Positions 27,866-36,702 of a DNA stretch of 49,524 nucleotides are shown in pieces. The notes beneath the pieces are model-generated. The model was not told the DNA's origin. It ran no database searches and saw nothing but the letters and a program-made list of their open reading frames with translations. A program made the position numbers and the translations under genes. Source of the stretch: Candidatus Bathyarchaeota archaeon (lineage in GTDB: Archaea > Thermoproteota > Bathyarchaeia > TCS64); contig WJIV01000058.1 in assembly GCA_014730055.1 (NCBI GenBank), positions 1 to 49,524 of the forward strand, in the 5' to 3' direction. Position 1 is the first letter of the stretch. The number at the start of each line of letters is the position of its first letter.

Positions 27866-28438
27866 ATGGATTTCTGGGATGATTGGTTCAGAAGATTCGG
27901 TCATAGATCACCTTTCTTCGGGGATATAGACCGTATGATAGAGGAAATGGAGAAGGAAATGGCCAAAGCATTCAAAGAAATGGAGAAAAACATGTCCATT
28001 AAATCCAGACTTCCAGAAGGTTCAATTCGAAAAGAATACGGTCCTTATGTCTATGGATACAGTGTAAAAATTGGTCCTGATGGTAAGCCAATAGTGAGGG
28101 AGTTTGGAAACATGAAACCAGGTATTGGTCAGGGAAGCCCCCCAGTTAGTTTAAGTGATAAAAGAGAACCGCTAGTAGATACAATTGAGGATAAAGACTC
28201 GATAAAAATTCTAGCTGAATTACCAGGGGTAGAGAAAAAAGATATTAAACTGCATGCAACCTCGAATAAACTAATAATAAATGTTGATAACCCCGACAGA
28301 AGTTATTATAAAGAGCTGGAATTCCCGTTCGATGTAGATGTTTCCACCGCTAGAAGCAGCTATAAGAACGGGGTTCTAGAGGTTAACTTTACGAAATTGA
28401 CCTCAAAAGAATCTGGAACAGAACTCAGTATTGAATAA
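27866..28438 (+). CDS. hsp20: Small heat-shock protein, Hsp20/alpha-crystallin family
   Basis: A 190-residue protein. The N-terminus has Phe/Trp-rich WDDWFRRFGHRSPFF and an acidic amphipathic helix. The alpha-crystallin domain spans about residues 105-185, with IKILAELPGVEKKDIKLHA and the A-x-x-x-n-GVL motif read as SYKNGVLEVNF. It prevents aggregation of unfolding proteins as an oligomer. The C-terminal IxI motif that locks most Hsp20 oligomers is absent: the protein ends SGTELSIE. It is divergent from thiI. A run of seven T follows the gene. Confidence 0.92.
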   Translation: MDFWDDWFRRFGHRSPFFGDIDRMIEEMEKEMAKAFKEMEKNMSIKSRLPEGSIRKEYGPYVYGYSVKIGPDGKPIVREFGNMKPGIGQGSPPVSLSDKREPLVDTIEDKDSIKILAELPGVEKKDIKLHATSNKLIINVDNPDRSYYKELEFPFDVDVSTARSSYKNGVLEVNFTKLTSKESGTELSIE

Positions 28439-28441
28439 CCA

Positions 28442-28448
28442 TTTTTTT
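28442..28448 (+). terminator. T-run after hsp20
   Basis: Seven T residues lie four bases after the hsp20 stop. T-runs on the non-template strand end transcription in archaea. Position is the only support. Confidence 0.4.
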
Positions 28449-28565
28449 AACCGATAGGTTATAAAATCAGGGATGTTTATCTAAATTTGGCCGATGATGT
28501 AAAGGCATTAGAGCGATAAAATGAGCGATCAGAGTTAAAACTGAGGCCAAAAAAATCTATTTAAA

Positions 28566-29291
28566 TCAAGGCCTGAAAGGGGCATCATGACCAGGTATTA
28601 CAAGTATAGGATTCAAATCTTTTACTTTTCTCAAACTATTTATTGCTACCTCCGCCTCAATGTTCTTAGTAACAACACTTGGAGCACGTAATTCAAGAAG
28701 ATCTTCTTTTACAATTGCAGCATCACCAATGCAAGCAATCAGTCCTTCATCTGTATTGGCTAATAACGAGATGCTACCTGGAGTGTGTCCAACAGTTTCA
28801 ATTATCTTGACATTTTCGGTAATCTGTTCTTCACCTGTAATTATATTAATATCCATGATCCCGAGAAACGCCTCTCTGAATTCGGGCCAATATAATTTAT
28901 CACAGTACTCAACCTCAAGCTCATGAATAAGAAGAGGTTTTCCTCTAAATAGATAGTTCGCCTCAACGTGATCATAATGACAATGAGTGTTAACTACAAT
29001 GTCAATATCATCGAAAATTAAACCGAATTCCTGAAGCCTCTTATTAAAGACTCCATATCTTCCTAGTTGCAGGATCCCTGGATCAATTAATATATTTTTA
29101 TTTTCATCTCTAACAAGGACGGTGTTTGTTGATCCGATATTGAAGGTTCTAGCTGAGTAAACTTCACCAACCTCTGGTTCCGGCATTGGAGTAAGAGGCC
29201 ACCTAAAGCTCAGTATTGGATGACCTTTTGTTACACCAAAATGAGCATAAAAGCAGTGAAAGAGAATGTCTACTTGTGCTTTTTCAGACAT
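28566..29291 (-). CDS. Metallo-beta-lactamase-fold hydrolase (lactonase-like)
   Basis: About 241 residues. The metal motif is NTHCHYDHVEANYLF, with the next histidine in VGHTPGS, the bridging aspartate in CIGDAAIV and the last histidine in VIPGHDAPF. This layout resembles N-acyl-homoserine-lactonase-like and other MBL hydrolases. The substrate is unknown. I chose ATG 29291. A TTG at 29300 would add three residues. It lies 34 bp downstream of the 2-hydroxyacid dehydrogenase on the same strand. Confidence 0.87.
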   Translation of the reverse strand: MSEKAQVDILFHCFYAHFGVTKGHPILSFRWPLTPMPEPEVGEVYSARTFNIGSTNTVLVRDENKNILIDPGILQLGRYGVFNKRLQEFGLIFDDIDIVVNTHCHYDHVEANYLFRGKPLLIHELEVEYCDKLYWPEFREAFLGIMDINIITGEEQITENVKIIETVGHTPGSISLLANTDEGLIACIGDAAIVKEDLLELRAPSVVTKNIEAEVAINSLRKVKDLNPILVIPGHDAPFRP

Positions 29292-29325
29292 AGTAATCAA
29301 AAAGGAGATAAGTTATATTTTACAT

Positions 29326-30303
29326 CTAGTATTGTAGCTCTTTATCTACTAGATTTATTGGAGGTTCACCTTCCTTAACTCTCAAAATATTCTCGACAAT
29401 TACTTTTATGCCCGCGTCAGATCGGGTATTAGTAAAACCTATCTCATGAGGAATACATATTACATTTGATAAATCCCAAAAGGGGTATTGAGATGGCCCT
29501 TCCCCGTCTGGATTCCATAGAGGATCCCACCAGTGTGGGGTCCACCAAACATCGAGAGCAGCTCCAGCAATTTTTCTTTCTTTTAAAGCTGTATACAAAG
29601 GCTTTTCCTGAATTATTGCTGCTCTTGCTACATTTATGATATAAGATGTTTCTTTCATAGCTTTAATCTCTAATTCACCTATTATTCCTCTTGTATCTTT
29701 TGTCAAAGGTAGCGTAAAGATGTTGAAATCCGTATGTGCAAATGAATCACGTAGATCCATCTCCGTTCCTAAGAATTCAAGACCCATTTTCTCTGCTAAC
29801 TTCTCATCCAGTTTACGTTTGATACCATAGATTTTCATATCAAATGCTCTGAGAATTTTGGCTATTTCCCTGCCTATGCTGCCAAACCCTATGATTCCGA
29901 CGGATTTTCCCTTTAACAAGGTCCCTCTCTGCCCGGTTCTACCATGTATGAAAAGTTCATTTCTTTGAATTATTTTCTTGGCTAAAGCCAACATTAATGA
30001 GATAGCGCCTTCTGCAAGTGGATAAGGGTTTGAGCCAGATGTATTGGCCATCCATACATTTTTACTTAGTGAATCAAAGGGCATATCATCAACTCCGGCA
30101 CCAGTTTTCTGGAGGAGTTTCAAATTATTTGCGGCTTCCGCGACTTTTGAACTAAGCCTCGTTGCTAATATTACCTCAACATCCTTTGCGAGTAAACTCA
30201 ATTCTTCGTCATCACCTCGTTCGGGGATTATGAGTTCAATGTCATCAGGTAAGTAGTTTCTAAGTGTAGTTCCTAATCTCTGATGGACTACTAAGACCTT
30301 CAT
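29326..30303 (-). CDS. D-isomer-specific 2-hydroxyacid dehydrogenase
   Basis: A 325-residue NAD-dependent dehydrogenase. The Rossmann motif is GKSVGIIGFGSIGREIAKIL. The catalytic arginine is in INVARAAII and the histidine in CIPHEIGFT. Instead of the usual TEP glutamate, the segment reads LDVWWTPHWWDPLWNP followed by PSQYPFWDL, a pattern I associate with a subfamily of unknown substrate. It probably reduces a 2-oxoacid. Start is ATG 30303. It is followed by an MBL hydrolase in the same direction. Confidence 0.88.
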   Translation of the reverse strand: MKVLVVHQRLGTTLRNYLPDDIELIIPERGDDEELSLLAKDVEVILATRLSSKVAEAANNLKLLQKTGAGVDDMPFDSLSKNVWMANTSGSNPYPLAEGAISLMLALAKKIIQRNELFIHGRTGQRGTLLKGKSVGIIGFGSIGREIAKILRAFDMKIYGIKRKLDEKLAEKMGLEFLGTEMDLRDSFAHTDFNIFTLPLTKDTRGIIGELEIKAMKETSYIINVARAAIIQEKPLYTALKERKIAGAALDVWWTPHWWDPLWNPDGEGPSQYPFWDLSNVICIPHEIGFTNTRSDAGIKVIVENILRVKEGEPPINLVDKELQY

Positions 30304-30351
30304 AATATCATTATAATAATAGAATATGTGTTATTATATCAGTCGTCTTAA

Positions 30352-31500
30352 TTAACTGTATTCGAATGTACCAAATTCACTTTTAATCTGTAAAGAATTA
30401 GCATTATTACTTTTCTTGCAGTATCCAATTTTCCTAACGCCTATTTTGAATCTTTCACATATACTGATTATTTCATCAGCTATACTAGGTTTAACAATAA
30501 ATTCAAACCCGATTCCCATGTTAAAGTCTTGATACATTTCCTTCCATGAGACTCCAGACTCTTTTTTAATTATACTGAAAATTTTATCAGGTTCAGGTAG
30601 GTGATTCTTAATATATCTTATATTTTTACCAACACGCAAACACTTGGTCTGGCCACCTCCTGTATTATGAACCATCCCATGTATGCCATATCTATACTCA
30701 TCTATAACTGCTTTAGCAATAGGTGCGAAAAGCCTAGTTGGGAAAAGAAGAGCTTCTCCAATTGTCATCTCTAATCCCGCTACGTCATCATCAAAACAGT
30801 ACTTTCCAGTGTACCTACCCTTATCAGGATGTGATATTTCAGGATACTTTTCCAAATACTCTTTTTTCATTAGACTTGATCTAGCTAAGGTTAACCCATT
30901 ACTCATTATACCACTATTTTTCTTGGGTTCATAGATTACCTCGCCACCACTCCTCAATCCAATAATAACATCTCCAGGTTCGACTTTATCACCTGTAACA
31001 AAATCATTTAGTTTTGCTCTACCAAACATAGCCACACACACATCAAGTGTACGGAGAAGATCAGGTAGATCTGCAGTCTCACCACCAGCAAACATAATGT
31101 TCAAACCCTGTTCTTTCATAAGAGATATGCATTGCTCAAACCCCATTGAAAGTTCAGTGAGTAAATCTATCCTATTTATCAGAAGGGTATTAAATGCTAT
31201 ATAATCTACAAAAGAAACGGGTTGTGCTCCTACACATAGAATATCGTTCAAATTCATTGCAAGTGCATCTTGTGCTAAGCCCCTAAACCATTTAGGATTT
31301 CCAGTTTCTCTGTAATGTAGATAAGCTTGAACAGGTTTACTCCCAGCAGAATCAGTGTGTAAGACCATTCCCATATCCTCGTAAACAGGGTCCTGCTGAA
31401 TTACACAAAAAGCCTCTGGAAAAATATTATTAATCGAGTCCCCGAATTTTTGGATACCTGCTTTCTTAACGTCTACGCCTAGTTCTTTGTACCTTGACAT
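30352..31500 (-). CDS. purM: Phosphoribosylformylglycinamidine cyclo-ligase (AIR synthase)
   Basis: A 382-residue protein for step five of purine synthesis, the ATP-dependent closing of FGAM to AIR. It begins with the PurM-type RYKELGVDVKKAGIQKFG, then has HTDSAGSKPVQAYLHYRET, MNLNDILCVGAQP (the ND metal/phosphate motif), FAGGETADLP and GMVHNTGGGQTKCLRVG. It lacks other pur neighbours. It is 48 bp from the dehydrogenase gene and 30 bp after the membrane glycosyltransferase gene, all on the minus strand. Start is ATG 31500. Confidence 0.9.
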   Translation of the reverse strand: MSRYKELGVDVKKAGIQKFGDSINNIFPEAFCVIQQDPVYEDMGMVLHTDSAGSKPVQAYLHYRETGNPKWFRGLAQDALAMNLNDILCVGAQPVSFVDYIAFNTLLINRIDLLTELSMGFEQCISLMKEQGLNIMFAGGETADLPDLLRTLDVCVAMFGRAKLNDFVTGDKVEPGDVIIGLRSGGEVIYEPKKNSGIMSNGLTLARSSLMKKEYLEKYPEISHPDKGRYTGKYCFDDDVAGLEMTIGEALLFPTRLFAPIAKAVIDEYRYGIHGMVHNTGGGQTKCLRVGKNIRYIKNHLPEPDKIFSIIKKESGVSWKEMYQDFNMGIGFEFIVKPSIADEIISICERFKIGVRKIGYCKKSNNANSLQIKSEFGTFEYS

Positions 31501-31530
31501 TTGAACAATATTGAGTAAGGTATAAGGCTT

Positions 31531-33060
31531 TTAGTTATTGCTGTTTTCAAGGATTTCCAAAAGTTTATTCTGATCAACTAAGAAAATATTCGCAGCCGGA
31601 AGGTCCTCCAATAATATTAACAAACCAGGGTAGTTTAAACTAATAATTTCCCAAACTGGCTTAGCTCTATCATCCCAATATATCCATAATGTAACATTAT
31701 TATCTGATAACCATTGAGCATAACTTGAAGGGGTTTCCACTTTATAATAGTAAGGAGAATAATGGTTCCCAATAATATTTTTTGCATTTAATTCATATTT
31801 TTGAATTAACCAATAATTCATTGTAGGATAATCTGATACTATCGTTCCTCCATTATAATATTCAAAAACTTTATCAGATGCATAAAAAGCATCAGTTGCT
31901 TTATCTTGAAATACACTATAGTGAGGGGGGATTAAAGTAAAGGAAAATATCAGAAAAATAAGGGAAAACAAAAAAGGTAGATCGTTCATTTTTTTATTCT
32001 CGGATCCCATATATCTCTTGAATAGATGTATAAGTATGGGAATTGACAACGCTGTAATTGGGTTGATCATTCTTAGCATAATCAAGAAACTTTCGAAATC
32101 TGAGCCGATATATGTCAAAAAAACTGGTGATAAAATAGCTAAGGTTGTTATTGAATACAATATTGGTTGATAATTTAACCACTTTTTCCAAGCCATATAA
32201 GGAATTAAAAAAGCCGTAGTAAATGCTGCAAACAACAGAGTTATTCCTGTAATTTTTCTAGGCCAAACATTTAACTTCCAAATCAACCATCTCAGCATTA
32301 GGTTAAGAAAGTGAATTCCTTCGTTTTCGTTTTTCATACCTCCAAAAATGTTGTATAAACTATAGTATAGTGGAAAAATTGGATTTCCTGTTTGTTGAAC
32401 TAGATGTATGCCAAATATACCTGTTATTAACATATACCCAATTATGAATGGTTGGCTCCAAGTAGAGAGCCTTTCTCTAAGAATATAACCAGACATAATT
32501 ACAAACCCAATAAGCAATAGTTCAGTTCTTGACTGCCCTGCTAAAGCCAATAGTATACCAGACCAGAAAGGACGGATTTTAATAAAATATAAAGAAGAAA
32601 GTAGAAAGGTCAGAGCTATAGTATCTTGCATAGCAATAATATCAAAAACTGCAGCTACAGGAAAAAGGGCATAAATAATTCCGGATTTGTATCCAATTTC
32701 AAAATTATAAAAAGATCTTCCAATGTAAAAAACTAGTAGTGAGTTTAAGGAGCCCGCTAACAGGTTAAAAATACGATACGGTAGGATTTTACTTGTATTA
32801 AATAAGTATAAAAGGCTTGATTGAAATATATGCGGAACTATACCCCAGATATATTCACAGCCGTTTAAATCCCATAATCTTCCTTCTCTAAAGCCAATAT
32901 GTAAACTCATGTAACTTATTTGCCAATGGTGATAGCTATCCCAGTTCCAATCAACAGGGATCAAAACCCATGTTATTATTCTTACTATAATAGCTAATAA
33001 AAATATGAAAATATCATACTTTCTCCTAGCAATAACTCTTGAAAGCACATCAAATTGCAC
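31531..33060 (-). CDS. Multispanning membrane protein, GT-C glycosyltransferase-like
   Basis: A 509-residue protein with about ten to twelve hydrophobic segments and a soluble C-terminal domain from about residue 395. The first outer loop has NWDSYHHWQISYM with the acidic/His pattern of polyprenyl-phosphate-sugar GT-C enzymes (PMT/GT39-like). It may transfer a sugar from a lipid carrier to protein or lipid on the outer face. The assignment is by layout only. Start is GTG 33060. It is isolated in function from purM but co-directional. Confidence 0.65.
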   Translation of the reverse strand: MQFDVLSRVIARRKYDIFIFLLAIIVRIITWVLIPVDWNWDSYHHWQISYMSLHIGFREGRLWDLNGCEYIWGIVPHIFQSSLLYLFNTSKILPYRIFNLLAGSLNSLLVFYIGRSFYNFEIGYKSGIIYALFPVAAVFDIIAMQDTIALTFLLSSLYFIKIRPFWSGILLALAGQSRTELLLIGFVIMSGYILRERLSTWSQPFIIGYMLITGIFGIHLVQQTGNPIFPLYYSLYNIFGGMKNENEGIHFLNLMLRWLIWKLNVWPRKITGITLLFAAFTTAFLIPYMAWKKWLNYQPILYSITTLAILSPVFLTYIGSDFESFLIMLRMINPITALSIPILIHLFKRYMGSENKKMNDLPFLFSLIFLIFSFTLIPPHYSVFQDKATDAFYASDKVFEYYNGGTIVSDYPTMNYWLIQKYELNAKNIIGNHYSPYYYKVETPSSYAQWLSDNNVTLWIYWDDRAKPVWEIISLNYPGLLILLEDLPAANIFLVDQNKLLEILENSNN

Positions 33061-33102
33061 ATTATTTTGGAAAGATAAGAGACTTAAATATTTATTGGCC
33101 GC

Positions 33103-33483
33103 TTAAAGTAAAGATTTTAGGGTTGGATCTTTCTTTTGAATTTCTCTACATTCATCGATCGTTTCAAAGGCACGTCTAATATGAGGAATTGTGATAGACC
33201 CCCCAACGATCAATGCTATGTTTAAAGCATCATACAATTCCTCATTAGAGAACCCTAATTGAATGCACCTAATTATGTGATAAGTAACACAATCATCACA
33301 TCTTAACACCATACTAGTTGATAAACCAAGTAATTCAAGGGTTCTTTCGTCTAGATGATTAGAAGTGTACGCTCTGTCATCTAAAGCCCAGAACCTCTTT
33401 AGTCCTAAATGCCCAGAATCGAATATACGTTCATTCATTTTCGACCTGAATTCATTAAATTTTTCTAGTTGCTTCATAGTCAT
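33103..33483 (-). CDS. Carboxymuconolactone decarboxylase / AhpD-like protein
   Basis: A 126-residue all-helical protein. The active pattern is LRCDDCVTYHIIRCIQLGF (CxxC plus His), with NEELYDALNIALIVGGS following. Many relatives are peroxidase-like or redox proteins, and decarboxylase activity should not be assumed from the family name. Start is ATG 33483, or ATG 33477 two codons in. It is divergent from trmI. Confidence 0.85.
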   Translation of the reverse strand: MTMKQLEKFNEFRSKMNERIFDSGHLGLKRFWALDDRAYTSNHLDERTLELLGLSTSMVLRCDDCVTYHIIRCIQLGFSNEELYDALNIALIVGGSITIPHIRRAFETIDECREIQKKDPTLKSLL

Positions 33484-33557
33484 TCTATATTGATATTTGA
33501 TTTAAGTTATTAACCAATAGAGTAGTTGTTTTATTCCTTTATTACTAATATTTCTCA

Positions 33558-34334
33558 ATGAGCATAATAAATGAAGGCGACGAAGTTTTATTATATTTAG
33601 ACAAAAAAAGGACATATAAAGTTAGAGTAGAGAAAAATAGGCAGTTTCATACCCATAAGGGATATGTAGAGTTAGGGGATTTAATAGGAAACAACTGGGG
33701 AGTAGTTGTCACAAGTAGTTTAGGGGTTTCGTTTTATGCCTTAAAACCTATGATAAAAGACCTAGTTCATAAAACTGATAGAAGAACGCAGGTGCTTTAT
33801 CCAAAGGATATTGGATATATCCTCTTTCAACTTGACATTGGATCAGGAAGCAAAGTTGTTGAGGCAGGAACAGGAAGTGGCGCTCTAACGATGGCCTTAG
33901 CTAATGCTGTAAGACCAGAGGGAAAAGTCTTCACATATGAGATCGTTGAAAAACATATGAAAACGGCGAGAGGAAATATCCAACGATCAGGACTTATGCC
34001 ATATGTCGAGATGGAGTTGTTAAACATCATTAACGGGATTCCCCAAAAAAATGTTGATGCTGTGGTCCTCGATATGGCAACACCTTGGATGGTTGTCCCG
34101 CACGCATGGGAATCATTAAGAGGCAGTGGGGTCTTTTTATCATTCAGTCCCACTATGGAACAAGTAATGAAGACAGTTTTTACACTTAAGGATCACCCTT
34201 TCATTGAAATTGAGACCGCAGAATTAATACTAAGAAATATCACCGTGGCAAAAGACAAGACTAGACCTCAAACTGTAATGATAGGGCATTCTGGATATCT
34301 TACAACAGCAAGAAAAGTTGTCCAAATTAAGTAA
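33558..34334 (+). CDS. trmI: tRNA (adenine-57/58-N1)-methyltransferase TrmI
   Basis: A 258-residue class I methyltransferase. A small N-terminal beta domain (INEGDEVLLYLDKKRTYKVRV) precedes the Rossmann fold with VEAGTGSGALTMALANAVRP (SAM site), FTYEIVEKHMKTARGN, and DAVVLDMATPW. TrmI makes m1A at positions 57/58 of the T loop, which stabilises tRNA. Start is ATG 33558. A seven-T run follows two bases after the stop. Confidence 0.93.
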   Translation: MSIINEGDEVLLYLDKKRTYKVRVEKNRQFHTHKGYVELGDLIGNNWGVVVTSSLGVSFYALKPMIKDLVHKTDRRTQVLYPKDIGYILFQLDIGSGSKVVEAGTGSGALTMALANAVRPEGKVFTYEIVEKHMKTARGNIQRSGLMPYVEMELLNIINGIPQKNVDAVVLDMATPWMVVPHAWESLRGSGVFLSFSPTMEQVMKTVFTLKDHPFIEIETAELILRNITVAKDKTRPQTVMIGHSGYLTTARKVVQIK

Positions 34335-34335
34335 A

Positions 34336-34342
34336 TTTTTTT
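34336..34342 (+). terminator. T-run after trmI
   Basis: Seven T residues directly follow the trmI stop codon, a plausible archaeal transcription end. Confidence 0.4.
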
Positions 34343-34480
34343 ATAAAATTAAACTCCTTCATAGTAATTCATAAATTTTTATTGACTGCATTTAGTTAAT
34401 ATTAGTCAATATTTGTTAATTTTAGGTTTAATAAGTTATTCTCATCAACTGTAAGAATAGTTTTTTTAATTCGTTTACTT

Positions 34481-34625
34481 GGGGGTAACATAAGGGCTGG
34501 CTAGTGGGTGCTAGGCTCCTAAGGAACAGTAAAGCCTCTCGCGAAAGTTTTGGGCTACCGGAGCGGGACGCTCCAACGGTAACGAGGGACGACAGCATAC
34601 CACTAGCACGCTCCGACCACTGACA
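34481..34625. ncRNA. GC-rich structured RNA candidate in AT-rich intergenic DNA
   Basis: About 145 bases of clearly GC-rich sequence sit in a 620-base AT-rich gap. Internal complementarity is strong: GCTAGTGG (34500-34507) with CCACTAGC (34600-34607); GGAGCG (34560-34565) with CGCTCC (34569-34574), inside TACC (34556-34559) and GGTA (34578-34581); AGGCT (34513-34517) with AGCCT (34533-34537); and CTCG (34539-34542) with CGAG (34583-34586). A minus-strand TATA box (TTTTATATG near 34642-34650) would start an RNA at about 34620. On the plus strand a T/A-rich box near 34458-34468 could also serve. It does not match the tRNA, 5S, SRP or RNase P consensus that I can recall. The strand is unresolved. 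Confidence 0.55.
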
Positions 34626-34956
34626 CTTTTCCTCTGACAAACATATAAAACCTCCCAGTCATAGCAATTAATCTATAAACTATAAAGATCTATAGATTTT
34701 ATCGAACAACTTTACAGGACTATAGTAAAAAACTTGATTCACAGAAAAGAAATTAAGGAATTTCATATCTTTTGCATCAAAGTGTAAACATAAAAGAATT
34801 AATTGATATGTTATAGAATTTTTTTTAATTTATTTGTAAAGAGAGATTCAATATTGCTCCACAATGTAAACAGGTATTTAATCCGTTATAGAGTCTTTTC
34901 CCAAACTTCGAAGGACAAATAATAAACAGCTGGTAGTCTAAACTAGATTGATAACA
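34626..34956. other. AT-rich intergenic stretch with no gene seen
   Basis: Apart from a minus-strand TATA-like box near 34642-34650, this stretch is low-complexity AT-rich DNA with short repeats such as ATCTATAAAC and ATCTATAG. I see no open frame with codon-like content. The promoter of the M42 gene probably lies near its right end. Confidence 0.5.
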
Positions 34957-36039
34957 ATGCTTGATGAAAAAGCGATTAAAATAATGCGCGAGATGATGGA
35001 GGCTTTTGGACCTTCAGGTTTTGAAAAGGAAGTAAATAGACTAGTTAGCAGTTATATGAAAGAATACTCTGATGAGATAATTTACGACAAACTTGGATCA
35101 GTTGCTTTTGGATTACATGGAAACGGTCCAAAAGTTTTACTTGCTGGACATACGGATGAGGTGGGATTTATCATTTCTTCAGTAACTGCAGAAGGTTATT
35201 TGACCTTTAATCAATTAGGTGGGTGGTGGGACCAGGTACTTCTTGGTCAGAGAGTTGTTGTTAGAGGAAGAAAGGGGGATGTAATTGGAATAATTGCATC
35301 TAAGCCTCCACATATTCTACCAGAAGAGGAGAGGAAAAAAGTTGTGGAAAAGAAGGATATGTACATTGATGTTGGTGTTAATAGTAAAGAAGAAATTAAG
35401 GAATTAGGAATCAGGGTGGGTGATCCAGTTGTGCCTTGGAGTCCATTTAGTATTATTAATGACGGTAAAGTCGCTATGGGAAAGGCTTTCGACGATAGGA
35501 TAGGTGCTTTTGTTTTCATGGAAGTTATGCGTAGAATATGTGAGCAGAAAATTAGTCATCCAAATACGCTATATGGTGCAGCAACTGTTCAAGAGGAAGT
35601 TGGGCTAAGAGGAGCTGAGACAATTGCAAATTTAATAGATCCTGACTTAGCAATAGTTTTAGAAGTTGACATTGCTGGCGATGTTCCCGGTATTAAACCA
35701 TACCAAGCTCAAACAAAAATGGGAGAAGGCCCAGGATTAATAACTTATGATAGGAGTATGATTCCAAACCAGGAGTTTAAAGAGTTTGTAATAGAGACAG
35801 CCAAACAAGCTCAGATTCCTCTTCAGCTTAGTCAAATGAGCGGTGGAGGAACGGATGCTGGAAAAATTCACGTTAACAGAACGGGGTGTCCAACGGTTGT
35901 TATCACTGTTCCTACTCGACATATTCACTCTCACGTGGGTATGCTAAGTATCAAGGATACTGAGAATGCAATCAGACTGGTTCTTGAGCTGGTTAAAAAG
36001 TTAGATAAAGAAAAAATTGAGAGCTTTACTAAATTATAA
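34957..36039 (+). CDS. M42 family aminopeptidase (glutamyl aminopeptidase/endoglucanase-like)
   Basis: A 360-residue enzyme with the M42 metal site: LLAGHTDEVGFI (His, Asp), AFDDRIGAFV (bridging Asp), VQEEVGLRGA (Glu pair), LEVDIAGDVPG (Asp) and a C-terminal TRHIHSHVGM (His). M42 enzymes form large tetrahedral particles that trim peptides, often working after the proteasome. I chose ATG 34957. A TTG at 34948 would add three residues. It is convergent with the VTT-domain gene, with 4 bp between the stops. Confidence 0.93.
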   Translation: MLDEKAIKIMREMMEAFGPSGFEKEVNRLVSSYMKEYSDEIIYDKLGSVAFGLHGNGPKVLLAGHTDEVGFIISSVTAEGYLTFNQLGGWWDQVLLGQRVVVRGRKGDVIGIIASKPPHILPEEERKKVVEKKDMYIDVGVNSKEEIKELGIRVGDPVVPWSPFSIINDGKVAMGKAFDDRIGAFVFMEVMRRICEQKISHPNTLYGAATVQEEVGLRGAETIANLIDPDLAIVLEVDIAGDVPGIKPYQAQTKMGEGPGLITYDRSMIPNQEFKEFVIETAKQAQIPLQLSQMSGGGTDAGKIHVNRTGCPTVVITVPTRHIHSHVGMLSIKDTENAIRLVLELVKKLDKEKIESFTKL

Positions 36040-36043
36040 CAAA

Positions 36044-36643
36044 TTATTTTTTCTTGGTTCCAAAATCTTTTTCGATTAAACGGCTCCAATCAAATCTCAA
36101 CATTGCCCAAATTATTAGGCCGAGAAGGATAACAGATGCGAATCCTCCAATAATTCCACCTGATGCGAAGATTTCTCTAACAAATTCATAACTGTATCTT
36201 CCTCCGTACGCAATCAATGTACACATGACAGTTTTCCCAACAAACATACTGATCATTGCTTTTCGGAGATCATATCTCAATATACCTAAAGGAATTAAAA
36301 TTAAGTCATCAGGAAGGGGTAGAACAGCAAAAATAAAAATTATAAATACACCATATTCTTGGATTAGTAGTTTAACAGTATCTAATCGTTTCTCATATTT
36401 CTCATCCAATACTCTCCTTCCACCTCTTCCTATCAAATATGCTGAAAATTCTCCAATGGTAGAACCAATCCCACATACCATTCCAAGATAGAGGGGGTTC
36501 AAAGTAGATCCAAAAGCATAGATCGTTAAAGTAAACGGAACAGGGAAGAATATCGTAAAATTTCCAAAAAGACTAATAACAAATGCGCCAAGGTACCCAT
36601 ATGTTGATACTAGATTTGTCATCCATCCCCAAATATCAACCAT
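36044..36643 (-). CDS. VTT/DedA-family membrane protein
   Basis: A 199-residue protein with about five hydrophobic segments. The VTT/SNARE-associated core is visible: GSTIGEFSAYLIGRGGRR, a soluble amphipathic stretch, then FAVLPLPDDLILIPLGIL with the conserved Pro-Asp pair and a final helix. Relatives are lipid scramblases or DedA flippases. The exact role here is not known. Start is ATG 36643. Confidence 0.85.
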   Translation of the reverse strand: MVDIWGWMTNLVSTYGYLGAFVISLFGNFTIFFPVPFTLTIYAFGSTLNPLYLGMVCGIGSTIGEFSAYLIGRGGRRVLDEKYEKRLDTVKLLIQEYGVFIIFIFAVLPLPDDLILIPLGILRYDLRKAMISMFVGKTVMCTLIAYGGRYSYEFVREIFASGGIIGGFASVILLGLIIWAMLRFDWSRLIEKDFGTKKK

Positions 36644-36702
36644 TTAATCACGTGATACTGTAACACACAAAGTTATAAACTAAATAATAATTTATTCGAT
36701 TA

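Noticed and set aside
34428..34640. 70-codon minus-strand open frame over the GC-rich intergenic element
   Set aside because: Its composition follows the stem structure rather than codon use, and the translation resembles no family. The RNA explanation fits better.
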